Shown here: positions 34,553 to 43,229 of the stretch, one piece after another | How positions within the stretch are numbered: position 1 is the first letter of the stretch | Layout of the letters: each line of letters opens with the position of its first letter | Origin: Candidatus Saccharimonadota bacterium | GTDB taxonomy: Bacteria > Patescibacteriota > Saccharimonadia > Saccharimonadales > Saccharimonadaceae | Length of the DNA: 64,000 nucleotides | Direction: 5' to 3' | Assembly: GCA_027492255.1 (NCBI GenBank) | Contig: JAPUFB010000004.1 | Coordinates: forward strand, 124,001 to 188,000 | The notes under the pieces: generated by a model | What the model was told of the DNA's origin: nothing | Databases searched by the model: none | Seen by the model: only the letters and a program-made list of their open reading frames with translations | Made by a program: the position numbers and the translations under genes

Positions 34553-36868
34553 ATGCCTAAAAATCTCGTCATCGTAGAATCACCAGCCAAAGCCAAAACT
34601 ATCGAGAAATACCTCGGTAAGGACTTTAAAGTACTCTCAAGCATTGGCCATATCCGTAGCATTGCCAAGAAGACCAAGGACGGCACACCGCCGATCGACG
34701 TGGCGCATGATTTTAAAACTGTTTATGAAGTCGACAGCGAAAAACGCAAAGTTATCACTGAACTTAAGAAAGCTGTCAAAGAAACTGACACCGTGTGGCT
34801 CGCAACGGATGAAGACCGCGAAGGGGAGGCGATCGCCTGGCATCTTTGTGAGGTCCTGAAACTCGATCCGCGCGAAACGAAGCGAATCGTCTTTCACGAA
34901 ATCACAAAATCAGCCATCGAAGAAGCTATCCAGCATCCTCGCACCGTTGATATGAAACTCGTCGAAGCCCAACAAGCCCGCCAAATCCTCGACCGCATCG
35001 TTGGATTCGAACTCTCGCCAGTCGTCTGGCAGAAAGTACCGGGCGGCAAAAGTGCCGGACGCGTCCAAAGCCCTGCGGTACGATTGCTTGTTGAGCGCGA
35101 ACGCGAAATCCGCGCCTTCGATAGTACCTACCAGTTCAAGATAACGGCGCTATTCACGCATGGCAGCGAGGAAATTAAGGCCGAATTACCAGAACGATTC
35201 ACTACCGAAGAAGAGGCTCATTCGTTCCTCGAAAGTCTCAAAGGAGCAATCTTTAGCGTCTCTGGCGTCACAAAAAGCCCAAGTACCCGCAATCCAGCCG
35301 CGCCATTCACGACAAGCACCCTCCAACAAGAGGCCAACTCGCGACTTGGATTCAGTAGCAAATCTACCATGGCAAGCGCGCAGAAGCTCTATCAGGACGG
35401 TATGATTACCTATATGCGTACCGACAGCGTCATCTTGTCGAAACAGGCCCTGGCAGCAGCTGCAGGCTTTATAGAGCAGGCATTTGGCAAAGAATACGTC
35501 CAAGTTCGCGCCTACAAGACCAAAAGCGCCAGTGCTCAAGAAGCCCATGAAGCAATTCGCCCAACCGATATGGCCCGCGAACGAGCCTCCAGCAATGAAT
35601 ACGACCAGAAATTATACAATCTTATCCGCACCCGCACCCTGGCGTCACAGATGTCGCCCGCCAAACTCGAGAAAACAGAGATGGCAATCACCATTAGCAC
35701 CCAAGACTCACGAAAATTTATCGCCAAGGGTGAAGTTGTTGTCTTTGACGGTTTCCTGAAAGTATATGGAGGCGGCAAAGAAGACGCCCTTCTGCCAAAT
35801 CTCGTCTCTGGTGATCTCCTCTCACTCGAGAACGTCCTCGCCCGTCAAACCTTTGCCCGACCGCCAGCCCGCTACTCGGAAGGTGCGCTCGTCAAGAAAC
35901 TCGAAGAGCTCGGCATCGGCCGACCGTCTACCTATGCAACGATTATCAGTACCGTCCAAGCCCGTGGTTACGCCGAACGCGGGGAAGGCGAGGGCCAAGA
36001 GCGAGAAGTTATTGAACTGGCCCTGGATGGAGCCAAGGATGTATCTCGCCGTGTTGTCACCGAAAAAACTGGTTCTGACAGGGGCAAGCTTGTCCCGACT
36101 CCCGCTGGTGAGCTTATTGCCGACTTCCTCGGAGAACACTTCGATGAAGTTGTGGACTACGGTTTTACGGCCAGTGTTGAAAAACATTTTGATGACATCG
36201 CTGAAAACAAACTGGCGCGCAATGCGATGTTGAAAGATTTTTATGGTCCGTTCCATGCCCGTATCGAAAATTCTGGCTCTATCGACCGCAGTGCTGTTGC
36301 TCAGGCTCGAGAAATCGGTATCCACCCCAAGACGGGAAAGCCAATCCTTGCTCGTTTTGGCCGTTTTGGACCGATGCTCCAGCTCGGATCATCTGAGGAT
36401 AAAGACAACAAACCGGAATTCGCCCCTATGCCAGCTGGTGCTCGGGTCGAGACTGTCACGCTCGAACAGGCCCTCAAAGCCTTTGAATTACCTCGTCTTG
36501 TCGGAAAAACAGAGGACGGCAAAGATATTAAAGCCAATGTTGGACGTTTTGGACCGTATATACAAGTCGACAAGCTATTTATTAGCCTCAAAGCACCACT
36601 TGATCCCCATACAATAACAGAGGCAGAAGCCCGTGAAGCCTATGCCGCAAAGCTTATCACGGAAGCCGAGAAGAACATCGCCGACTTCGGCGACGGAGTC
36701 AAGGTTCTCAAGGGCCGTTTTGGACCATATATTACCGACGGCAAGAAAAATGCCAAAATTCCCAAAGACACAGAACCGTCCGCTATAACCCATGACCAAG
36801 CCAAGCAACTTCTCTTAGAAGCACCTGAGGCTTCAAAAAAACGCCGCTTCGTCCGTCGAAAAAAATAA
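34553..36868 (+). CDS. topA: DNA topoisomerase I
   Basis: 771 residues from ATG 34553, which matches the conserved start MPKNLVIVESPAKAKTIEKYLG better than an upstream TTG. Toprim domain at 1-125 with TDEDREGEAIAWH; type IA core with the nucleophile Tyr287 in MITYMRTDS and GRPSTYA. The C-terminus lacks Cys4 zinc ribbons and instead has three Topo_C repeats of the GRFGP type, then a basic Lys/Arg tail. Relaxes negative supercoils. Promoter TTGCTA, 16 nt, TAATAT upstream, with a leader of about 25 nt. Confidence 0.96.
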   Translation: MPKNLVIVESPAKAKTIEKYLGKDFKVLSSIGHIRSIAKKTKDGTPPIDVAHDFKTVYEVDSEKRKVITELKKAVKETDTVWLATDEDREGEAIAWHLCEVLKLDPRETKRIVFHEITKSAIEEAIQHPRTVDMKLVEAQQARQILDRIVGFELSPVVWQKVPGGKSAGRVQSPAVRLLVEREREIRAFDSTYQFKITALFTHGSEEIKAELPERFTTEEEAHSFLESLKGAIFSVSGVTKSPSTRNPAAPFTTSTLQQEANSRLGFSSKSTMASAQKLYQDGMITYMRTDSVILSKQALAAAAGFIEQAFGKEYVQVRAYKTKSASAQEAHEAIRPTDMARERASSNEYDQKLYNLIRTRTLASQMSPAKLEKTEMAITISTQDSRKFIAKGEVVVFDGFLKVYGGGKEDALLPNLVSGDLLSLENVLARQTFARPPARYSEGALVKKLEELGIGRPSTYATIISTVQARGYAERGEGEGQEREVIELALDGAKDVSRRVVTEKTGSDRGKLVPTPAGELIADFLGEHFDEVVDYGFTASVEKHFDDIAENKLARNAMLKDFYGPFHARIENSGSIDRSAVAQAREIGIHPKTGKPILARFGRFGPMLQLGSSEDKDNKPEFAPMPAGARVETVTLEQALKAFELPRLVGKTEDGKDIKANVGRFGPYIQVDKLFISLKAPLDPHTITEAEAREAYAAKLITEAEKNIADFGDGVKVLKGRFGPYITDGKKNAKIPKDTEPSAITHDQAKQLLLEAPEASKKRRFVRRKK

Positions 36869-36924
36869 CGCTCTATCATTGCGGTCTACGGTCCTTGCTT
36901 AACGAAACAACACTTTGTTGATAT

Positions 36925-36952
36925 TTGACTTATTATAGTTTTAGTTTATACT
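36925..36952 (+). promoter_or_regulatory. Promoter of the 36985 cassette
   Basis: TTGACT (36925-36930), 16-nt spacer, TATACT (36947-36952). Confidence 0.8.
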
Positions 36953-36984
36953 TTTTAAGTCCATCGACCGAAAGGCTTAGAAAG

Positions 36985-37350
36985 ATGAACCTTGATACCC
37001 CCCTTGTTCTTGTAATCTGCCTAGTCCTGATCTTTGCTTTTGGGCTCGTGTGTGGATTTTCCGCCTGGGGAATGCCAGGAAAATATCGGGTCCTGAAGGT
37101 CTCTCTCAGTATTATCGCGCTCAACATCCTTGTGCTCGTGGTAAATCATGACGTCAGCTTGTCTGTAGTATTCAGCTTGGGGGTCTTCATCTCTTTCTAC
37201 GGCCTGACGTATCTGTCGAACACGATGATCGCAGCCGAGACTGAGCCAGAAGAGCTCGAGGAGCGAGAAGAAATAGTAGTCACGCAGGAATTACCGCTCG
37301 AAGATAGCGAAGCCTGGCGAAAGTTCATCAGCCAGAACAAGGATAACTAG
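36985..37350 (+). CDS. Orphan cassette membrane protein, 121 aa
   Basis: Three hydrophobic segments (about 6-28, 37-52, 56-76) and a very acidic Glu-rich C-terminal tail (TEPEELEEREEIVVTQE). Not recognised. ATG 36985 is chosen because an earlier TTG start would overlap the promoter. AGAAAG precedes it. Own promoter and an 8-bp GC-rich terminator make it a single-gene cassette placed between topA and the sigma-like gene. Confidence 0.6.
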   Translation: MNLDTPLVLVICLVLIFAFGLVCGFSAWGMPGKYRVLKVSLSIIALNILVLVVNHDVSLSVVFSLGVFISFYGLTYLSNTMIAAETEPEELEEREEIVVTQELPLEDSEAWRKFISQNKDN

Positions 37351-37363
37351 CCCGTCTGCCGAG

Positions 37364-37408
37364 AGAGCCCGTCGTATACGATGGTGATGCTCCTTGGGGG
37401 CGGGCTCT
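37364..37408 (+). terminator. Terminator of the 36985 cassette
   Basis: AGAGCCCG at 37364-37371 pairs with CGGGCTCT at 37401-37408, followed by TTTTCG. Confidence 0.85.
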
Positions 37409-37411
37409 TTT

Positions 37412-37433
37412 CGTGAAAAGTATTCTTTTCACA
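37412..37433 (+). repeat. 22-bp palindrome, copy 3 (intergenic)
   Basis: CGTGAAAA, 6-nt spacer, TTTTCACA (last base differs), directly after a cassette terminator. It shares CGTGAAAAGTA with the other copies. Confidence 0.55.
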
Positions 37434-37568
37434 CCCACCAGAGGTAGATTTGACAGTGAAGAGGAGTATGGGCAGGCTAGTCATAAAATTCTACAACAAG
37501 AAAGTCCGAAAATACTATTTACCGTAAGCGTCTACAATATGATATACTAAATACATTAGATTTTGTAT

Positions 37569-37597
37569 TTGACTTATAACAAAACTTGTTATACAAT
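37569..37597 (+). promoter_or_regulatory. Promoter of the sigma4-HARE gene
   Basis: TTGACT (37569-37574), 17-nt spacer, TACAAT (37592-37597). The roughly 80-nt leader contains a GGTGGAA/TTCCACC hairpin. Apart from palindrome copy 3 and this promoter, 37434-37685 holds nothing recognised. Confidence 0.75.
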
Positions 37598-37685
37598 ACA
37601 TACAAGATTAATCCCTAAATTCGGTGGAATAGGGTATACATGATCTAAGGTTTCCACCAAATTTAATAATTAATAAGAGAGAAGT

Positions 37686-38747
37686 ATGAACGAAGAGTCA
37701 AAAATCCAAGACACAGCTCCAGATATCGCCAAAACAGTTGACGCGGTCCTTGCTACTATTGATCGAGAACGAGAACGAGAGATTATCTCACGTCGTTTTG
37801 GCCTCAATGATCGCAAAGAAACACTCGAACAGATCGGGGAGCTCCTTGGTATTACTCGTGAACGTGTTCGCCAGCTTGAAAAAGCTATCCTTATCCGCCT
37901 CAAAATATCTGCAGAAGACGGACAAGAAAACATCGCTAAGGCTGAAATGTACCTCGTTCGTAACCTTCATGAGATGGGCCGCGCTGCACGCGTTGCTGAT
38001 CTCAGCTCTAAGATGTTTGGCGACAAATCAGACGAACGACAGCGTTCACGGGTTGGTTTTATCGGTGCGCTCGCTCCACGCCTCACTGTCCTTGATGAAA
38101 ATGACAGCTATTTCCACGGCGTCGCTATAAAAGAGCACTTTGCTGATGAGAAATCCCTCAAAAAAGCGGTTGATGAAATCGTCAAGGTTATCAAAGAGAA
38201 CGGGGAAGCCATCTCTGTTGACGACCTAAACGCTAAACTACCTTCCTACGAACATCCTGATCATATTCGCGCAATTGCCAGCCTCAGCAAGCAACTTGCT
38301 GAACTCCGCGGTATGTGGGGTCTTGTAAAGTGGCCAAGCGTCAACCCAAAGAATATTCGTGATAAGATCTACGTTATTCTTCAAGAAACAAAGAAACCTA
38401 TGCATTTCTCTGAGATTTCAAAGTCGATCAAAGATTCTGAATTCAAACGCAAGAACGTTACCACCCAGGCGATTCACAACGAGCTAATCAAAGACAAGCG
38501 CTTCGTGCTCATCGGTCGCGGCATCTATGCCTTGGCTGAGTGGGGATATAGCAAGGGAACTGTTTCCGATATCATTGCTGATGTCCTCAAGAAAGAGAAT
38601 GGTCCGCTTCATCGTGACGAAATCGTCAAACGTGTCCTTAAGCACCGACAGGTACGCGAAACAACCATCCTACTCAACCTTCAGAGTAAATCAGAATTCA
38701 AGCGTGTCGCTAAAGCCACTTACGAGCTGGCACCTGACGCAAAATAA
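37686..38747 (+). CDS. Sigma-70 region 4-like protein with HARE-HTH domain
   Basis: 353 residues. Residues about 30-78 are a textbook sigma region 4 (REIISRRFGLNDRKETLEQIGELLGITRERVRQLEKAIL), which binds -35 elements and the beta flap. No region 2 or 3 is present. Residues about 225-290 (KPMHFSEISKSIKDS...LIGRGIYALAEWGY) form a HARE-HTH domain as in RpoE delta, and a second related module may follow (PLHRDEIVKRVL). It is not a complete sigma factor; a transcription cofactor role is inferred. Good Shine-Dalgarno (AAGAGAGAAG). Confidence 0.8.
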   Translation: MNEESKIQDTAPDIAKTVDAVLATIDREREREIISRRFGLNDRKETLEQIGELLGITRERVRQLEKAILIRLKISAEDGQENIAKAEMYLVRNLHEMGRAARVADLSSKMFGDKSDERQRSRVGFIGALAPRLTVLDENDSYFHGVAIKEHFADEKSLKKAVDEIVKVIKENGEAISVDDLNAKLPSYEHPDHIRAIASLSKQLAELRGMWGLVKWPSVNPKNIRDKIYVILQETKKPMHFSEISKSIKDSEFKRKNVTTQAIHNELIKDKRFVLIGRGIYALAEWGYSKGTVSDIIADVLKKENGPLHRDEIVKRVLKHRQVRETTILLNLQSKSEFKRVAKATYELAPDAK

Positions 38748-38768
38748 GCTCTACAGGAGACATATGCG

Positions 38769-38810
38769 ATCAACCTTAAATCCGCCTTTCCAGGGCGGTT
38801 TTTGGTTGAT
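38769..38810 (+). terminator. Terminator after the sigma4-HARE gene
   Basis: Inner CCGCC/GGCGG (38782-38798) with T run, nested in ATCAACC (38769-38775) and GGTTGAT (38804-38810). Confidence 0.85.
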
Positions 38811-38930
38811 TAGGACGTGGTTCTTGCATTTTCTTCATCAGTATGATATAATAGCAAAGATGTATAGTATAAAAACTAACAAGAAAGCATTTGCGATTTA
38901 CCCCGTTTTAGAGGAGAATAGTAGGTAACT

Positions 38931-41660
38931 ATGGGCAGTATTCTCTCGTTTATATTTGGTCTTCTTCTGCAGTGGTATGTCTGGGTGCCAATAGTGGCAA
39001 TCCTGGCATATCTCACATGGCGCAATTATAAGAAGGTTGAGCGTATAGACACAACCCAGCATGTCCTGCTCGTTCTTGAGATTCCGCGCGCCAATGACAA
39101 GAAGGAGCTTGCCGCAGAACAGATGTTCGCCAGCCTTCACGGTATATTGCGCGATAAAAATGAATTGCGGATGAGTGGGGGACTACAGGAGGCTTTGAGC
39201 TTTGAGATCGCTGCAGTGGGCAAATTAATTCGTTTTTATGTGCATGTCCCAAAGCACTTACAGAACTTTGTAGAAGGACAGATCTACGCCCAATATCCAA
39301 CAGTCCAGATTCATGAGGCAGAAGAGGATTACACGAAGCGTGAATTAAAGCACGGGGTTGTATATACCTCCGAGCTGGTTCCAACCGACAATGAAATGCT
39401 TCCAATTAAGACGTTTCAGAGTTTCGAAGTTGACCCGCTAGCAGGTATTACAGCAACCCTTGCTAAGCTCGAAGATGCCGGGGAAGAAGTATGGATACAA
39501 TTTATTGCTCGTCCTATCGCTGATACATGGCAAAAACGTGCATCGCAGTACTCTGACCGCATCAAGGGTAAAGGACCTGCATTCGGAAGTGGGTCAGACA
39601 CCTTTACTGCTATCGCCTCCTATCTTCTCAGGGTTCTTGAAGCATTATGGAAACCACCGGAAGAGAGCGCAAAATCATCAGCTCCAAAAGAGTTGAGTGA
39701 ACGCGACAAGACTCGTATATCTGAGATTGAGAAAAAATCAACAAAACTTGGATACCAAGTAAAAATTCGCATCGCGTATCTTGGCGAGGATCAGCAGTCT
39801 GCAAAACTTCGAATGCAGGCAATCGTAGGGACATTTAAGCAGTTCAACTCGACAAATCTGAATGGTTTCAAGATTGCAAACGCAAGCTTCAAGAGGGAAG
39901 AGCTCACAAAATACATTGCGCGTTTCTTTATTGACAAAGGTTTTATATTGAATATCGAAGAACTAGCGAGCGTATTCCATCTTCCGCATACTAACGTCGA
40001 AACACCGAATATCGTTTGGGCAAGTAGTAAAACGGCCGAACCGCCTTCAAATCTACCGATTCTCACTGGTGACAGTGCAGTCGATGAACAGGTAAGCGCT
40101 TTCGGGCTCACTAATTTCCGCGGTATCAATCAACAGTTCGGACTCTGGCGTAGCGACCGATCTCGTCATGTGTATATTATCGGTCAAACCGGCGCAGGAA
40201 AGTCCGGTTTACTTGAGTTGTTTGCATTGAGTGATGTCTATCATAACCAAGGCTACGCGATCATTGACCCGCACGGCGACTTCGCTGTTAATAATCTCAG
40301 GTTCATCCCAGCACACCGTATGAATGACGTTGTGTATTTCAATCCGGCCGATACTGCATACCCGCTAGGATTCAACCCGATGGAAGTGATTAATCCGGCG
40401 ATGAAAAATAATATCAGTTCAGAAATTATTGGTGTTCTTAAGCGTATGTTTGGTGAATCATGGGGCCCCCGACTCGAATATATCCTTCGTTACACCATCC
40501 TCGCTTTGCTGGATCATCCAAATACTACTATGCTTGATATCACCCGTATGCTCACTGACAAAAAGTTCCGTAAGCAAGTACTTGATACCTGTACTGACAC
40601 TGTTGTGATGCAATTCTGGAATGTTGAGTTTGCAAGCTGGAATGATAAATTCCAAGCTGAGGCAATTGCGCCAGTTCTCAACAAAGTCGGCGCCTTCACA
40701 GCCAATCCAATCATTCGTAATATCATCGGCCAACCAAAGAGTACCTTTAATATCCGTCAAATCATGGACGAAGGTAAAATTCTCATTGTCAACCTCAGTA
40801 AGGGACTTATTGGTGAAGACAATGCAAGTATCCTCGGTGCCTTTCTTGTGACTAAGATCCAGCTTGCAGCCATGAGCCGCAGTGACATCCAAAGTATCGA
40901 GGATCGGCGTCCGTTCTATCTCTATGTTGACGAGTTTCAAAACTTTGCCACAGATTCGTTTGCAACGATCCTGAGCGAGGCTCGTAAATATGGTCTCAAC
41001 CTAACAGTCGCCAATCAATATATCTCTCAAATGCAGGAAAATGTCCGTGACGCTGTTTTTGGCAACGTCGGTACCATGATCAGCTTCCGCGTCTCCGCTG
41101 ATGACTCTCCGATGCTCTCAAAGCAGTTCGAGCCTCAATTTGAACCTGCCGATCTTCTACAAATGCACAACCGTCATTTTATTATCAATATGGTCATCAA
41201 GGGTGAAAAAGCTCCTGCCTTCAGCGCGACGACGCTTACTATTCCGCCGTCACAAACTGACTATCTCCCTCATATCGTTGATAACTCTCGCCGCCGCTAC
41301 GCTCGTGATCGCGCAGATGTTGAAAGAGAGATTAGTGAGCTGATTATGCCCCGTAACGAGCCCCAGAAGGTCACTGTGACGCCGACAATGGCCCGACAAT
41401 GGCCTATTGATGCAGGCGCTAAACCAGTGGCATCGCCGAACAGGGGAGAGCAAAGGCATCATACCCCTGCTAATGCGCCGAGCAACGCTCCTCGCCAGGA
41501 AGCATACACTGAAAATGATAATCCGGTAAAACGCAAACGTACACGCAGTCGTTCACGCAACCGGAATAGACAAGAAGGCAGTGGAGAAGGCGAGAAGTCC
41601 CCTGCTCGCACCATCCTCCAAAAGCCAAGTAGCGACAGCAGCGAACTACGTCTGCATTAA
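38931..41660 (+). CDS. TraG/HerA-like membrane-anchored ATPase (type IV secretion/conjugation-type)
   Basis: 909 residues. One or two membrane helices at about 1-30, a large uncharacterised N-terminal domain (30-380), then a P-loop motor: Walker A GQTGAGKS with Lys424, Walker B YVDEF with Asp667, and a TraG/VirD4-like C-terminal part (SEARKYGLNLTVANQYISQM). The last 110 residues are Lys/Arg/Ser-rich and disordered. Such ATPases move DNA or protein through membranes; here it stands alone without VirB-type genes in the window. Shine-Dalgarno GAGGAG, and a promoter-like TATAAT about 70 nt upstream. Confidence 0.85.
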   Translation: MGSILSFIFGLLLQWYVWVPIVAILAYLTWRNYKKVERIDTTQHVLLVLEIPRANDKKELAAEQMFASLHGILRDKNELRMSGGLQEALSFEIAAVGKLIRFYVHVPKHLQNFVEGQIYAQYPTVQIHEAEEDYTKRELKHGVVYTSELVPTDNEMLPIKTFQSFEVDPLAGITATLAKLEDAGEEVWIQFIARPIADTWQKRASQYSDRIKGKGPAFGSGSDTFTAIASYLLRVLEALWKPPEESAKSSAPKELSERDKTRISEIEKKSTKLGYQVKIRIAYLGEDQQSAKLRMQAIVGTFKQFNSTNLNGFKIANASFKREELTKYIARFFIDKGFILNIEELASVFHLPHTNVETPNIVWASSKTAEPPSNLPILTGDSAVDEQVSAFGLTNFRGINQQFGLWRSDRSRHVYIIGQTGAGKSGLLELFALSDVYHNQGYAIIDPHGDFAVNNLRFIPAHRMNDVVYFNPADTAYPLGFNPMEVINPAMKNNISSEIIGVLKRMFGESWGPRLEYILRYTILALLDHPNTTMLDITRMLTDKKFRKQVLDTCTDTVVMQFWNVEFASWNDKFQAEAIAPVLNKVGAFTANPIIRNIIGQPKSTFNIRQIMDEGKILIVNLSKGLIGEDNASILGAFLVTKIQLAAMSRSDIQSIEDRRPFYLYVDEFQNFATDSFATILSEARKYGLNLTVANQYISQMQENVRDAVFGNVGTMISFRVSADDSPMLSKQFEPQFEPADLLQMHNRHFIINMVIKGEKAPAFSATTLTIPPSQTDYLPHIVDNSRRRYARDRADVEREISELIMPRNEPQKVTVTPTMARQWPIDAGAKPVASPNRGEQRHHTPANAPSNAPRQEAYTENDNPVKRKRTRSRSRNRNRQEGSGEGEKSPARTILQKPSSDSSELRLH

Positions 41661-41710
41661 TGTATAGGTAACACCTATTCGCACGTCACGACTAGTCATC
41701 GTAATAATAC

Positions 41711-41731
41711 AGAACAAATATAGAACATTAA
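41711..41731. repeat. 21-bp direct repeat, left copy
   Basis: Begins AGAACAAATATAGAACA; matches 42235-42255 at 20 of 21 positions. GAAC occurs twice, 11 nt apart, within each copy. Confidence 0.6.
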
Positions 41732-42234
41732 ACAATATAGTATGAATAGGCAAACATACCATGCATGTCACGTTCTAAAGCTGCACAGGAAATCACCAAT
41801 AAGGACGTGGCAGGTAATATAAATTTGTAGGACATAACAAAACAAGAAAATAGCGCGCAAATAGCCAGCGGGTGAACGTATAAGAATTCAACTTTGTTAT
41901 CAATACTCTATGTCGCACAATATTTATTTTACGACATGTAAGATATAAACAATAGTTGATTCACTATACCTTAATAACAGGGGACTTTTGATCACTATTG
42001 GCACACTAAGACCATTAGTGCTGTTTTGTTTTACGTAGTATGTATTATTCTCACGTGTTGTTCGTTGTATTTTACGTCCATAGCCCATACTATGACTTTT
42101 CCACACCATTTGGTGCATTATTTGACATTTATCTCACTATATATTTTTATCCCCCATTTCCCTGTTTTTTTGACAGTTGTTTGACTTTATTACTTCCCTA
42201 TGTTTTTATATAGTTTTATGTAATGGCACTATAT

Positions 42235-42255
42235 AGAACAAATATAGAACACTAA
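42235..42255. repeat. 21-bp direct repeat, right copy
   Basis: Same sequence as 41711-41731 except one T-to-C change; about 525 bp apart. Confidence 0.6.
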
Positions 42256-42311
42256 GAGTAGAGTGGTGGAGTTGTGAGATAAGGGAAAAGAAAAGCCGGA
42301 CTGGCGGGTGG

Positions 42312-43229
42312 CTACTGATAATATGCGCGGGAACTCACACGAACATCTACGTAAGCTGGAGTGATATGTTTCGTATCAAAATATTTTACGGCATTAATAA
42401 CATCGGTCGCCTGTGCTGACGTATCCCTATCGAGCTGCGTCTTAATAGGGTATCCCCTGCCCTCTAGCTGAATATCAATTTCTCTACTCGTGAGCGGCGG
42501 AAGGGTAATTGACACTACCTTGAACCCCCCCTGCCCTATCTTACCAATAAGCCGTCCTAGGTACTTCAAGAGGCGAGTTGAGGCGATTGACCCCTGCTCA
42601 TCCGGCTTCACCCCTGTTTTATCCGTCACAGCGACAGTCGGTTCGGCAAAGAAATTAGTAGAAAAAGCTTCGCCTTTAGCGTCTACGTAGTACTTTGTCC
42701 CTCCAAGCTGCCAGGTAACTACTGGTTGTCGTGCTACGAGGCGAGCCGTGGACGCACCAAGTGGCGTAGCTGGAAGTTCAATAGTTACTGAATCCAACTC
42801 AGCGTGATGACTCCTAACGGTATCTATAAGAGCATTTTCACGAAGCGCGAAACGAAAACGTTCGAAAGGATGGCTCCCGAAATACTCATTAATTGTTTTT
42901 TGATAGGAACCTGTATCAACTGCGTTTACTCCGACAATAACTGCTCGAGTAGAGAACACAAACTGACTCATTAGCCACATTAATCCTATGCATACCAAAA
43001 AACACCCCCCCAGGATAAGCGCGAGATGACGACGTTTCTGCCTCAATGCATGAGCTTTCATACGTGGCGACTGAAGATCACTACGATCTCGATGCGTGAC
43101 AACCGAAGTAACACTATCACTTGCCGAGCCAGTTAATGTGCGACTGCGACGAAATGAAAATGAATCGTTTTGAGCCGTTATGTGTGGCTGACGAATCGGC
43201 ACATCCTCTTTACGTCGGAATAATTTCAT
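42312..43229 (-). CDS. ftsQ: Cell division protein FtsQ/DivIB-like (POTRA)
   Basis: 305 residues. A basic cytoplasmic tail of about 68 residues, one membrane segment (about 69-93), then an extracytoplasmic POTRA-like domain (VFSTRAVIVGVNAVDTGSYQKTINEYFG) and a beta domain with GGTKYYVDAKGEAF, as in FtsQ and DivIB, which join the FtsL/FtsB divisome subcomplex. Its start overlaps the murG stop by 4 nt. It is the last gene of the division cluster here. Confidence 0.82.
   Translation of the reverse strand: MKLFRRKEDVPIRQPHITAQNDSFSFRRSRTLTGSASDSVTSVVTHRDRSDLQSPRMKAHALRQKRRHLALILGGCFLVCIGLMWLMSQFVFSTRAVIVGVNAVDTGSYQKTINEYFGSHPFERFRFALRENALIDTVRSHHAELDSVTIELPATPLGASTARLVARQPVVTWQLGGTKYYVDAKGEAFSTNFFAEPTVAVTDKTGVKPDEQGSIASTRLLKYLGRLIGKIGQGGFKVVSITLPPLTSREIDIQLEGRGYPIKTQLDRDTSAQATDVINAVKYFDTKHITPAYVDVRVSSRAYYQ

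Larger units (their letters stand above)
41661..42311. other. 650-bp AT-rich intergenic region at a gene-direction switch
   Basis: No ORF or RNA gene recognised. It lies between convergent blocks of mainly plus-strand genes (left) and minus-strand genes (right). Contents: a 21-bp direct repeat (41711-41731 and 42235-42255, one mismatch), a TATATAG/CTATATA inverted pair (42207-42235), one DnaA-box-like TTTTCCACA (near 42102), and a 28-bp dif-like sequence at 42028-42055. A weak GCC/GGC hairpin with T run at about 42294-42310 may terminate the minus-strand division operon. Confidence 0.5.
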
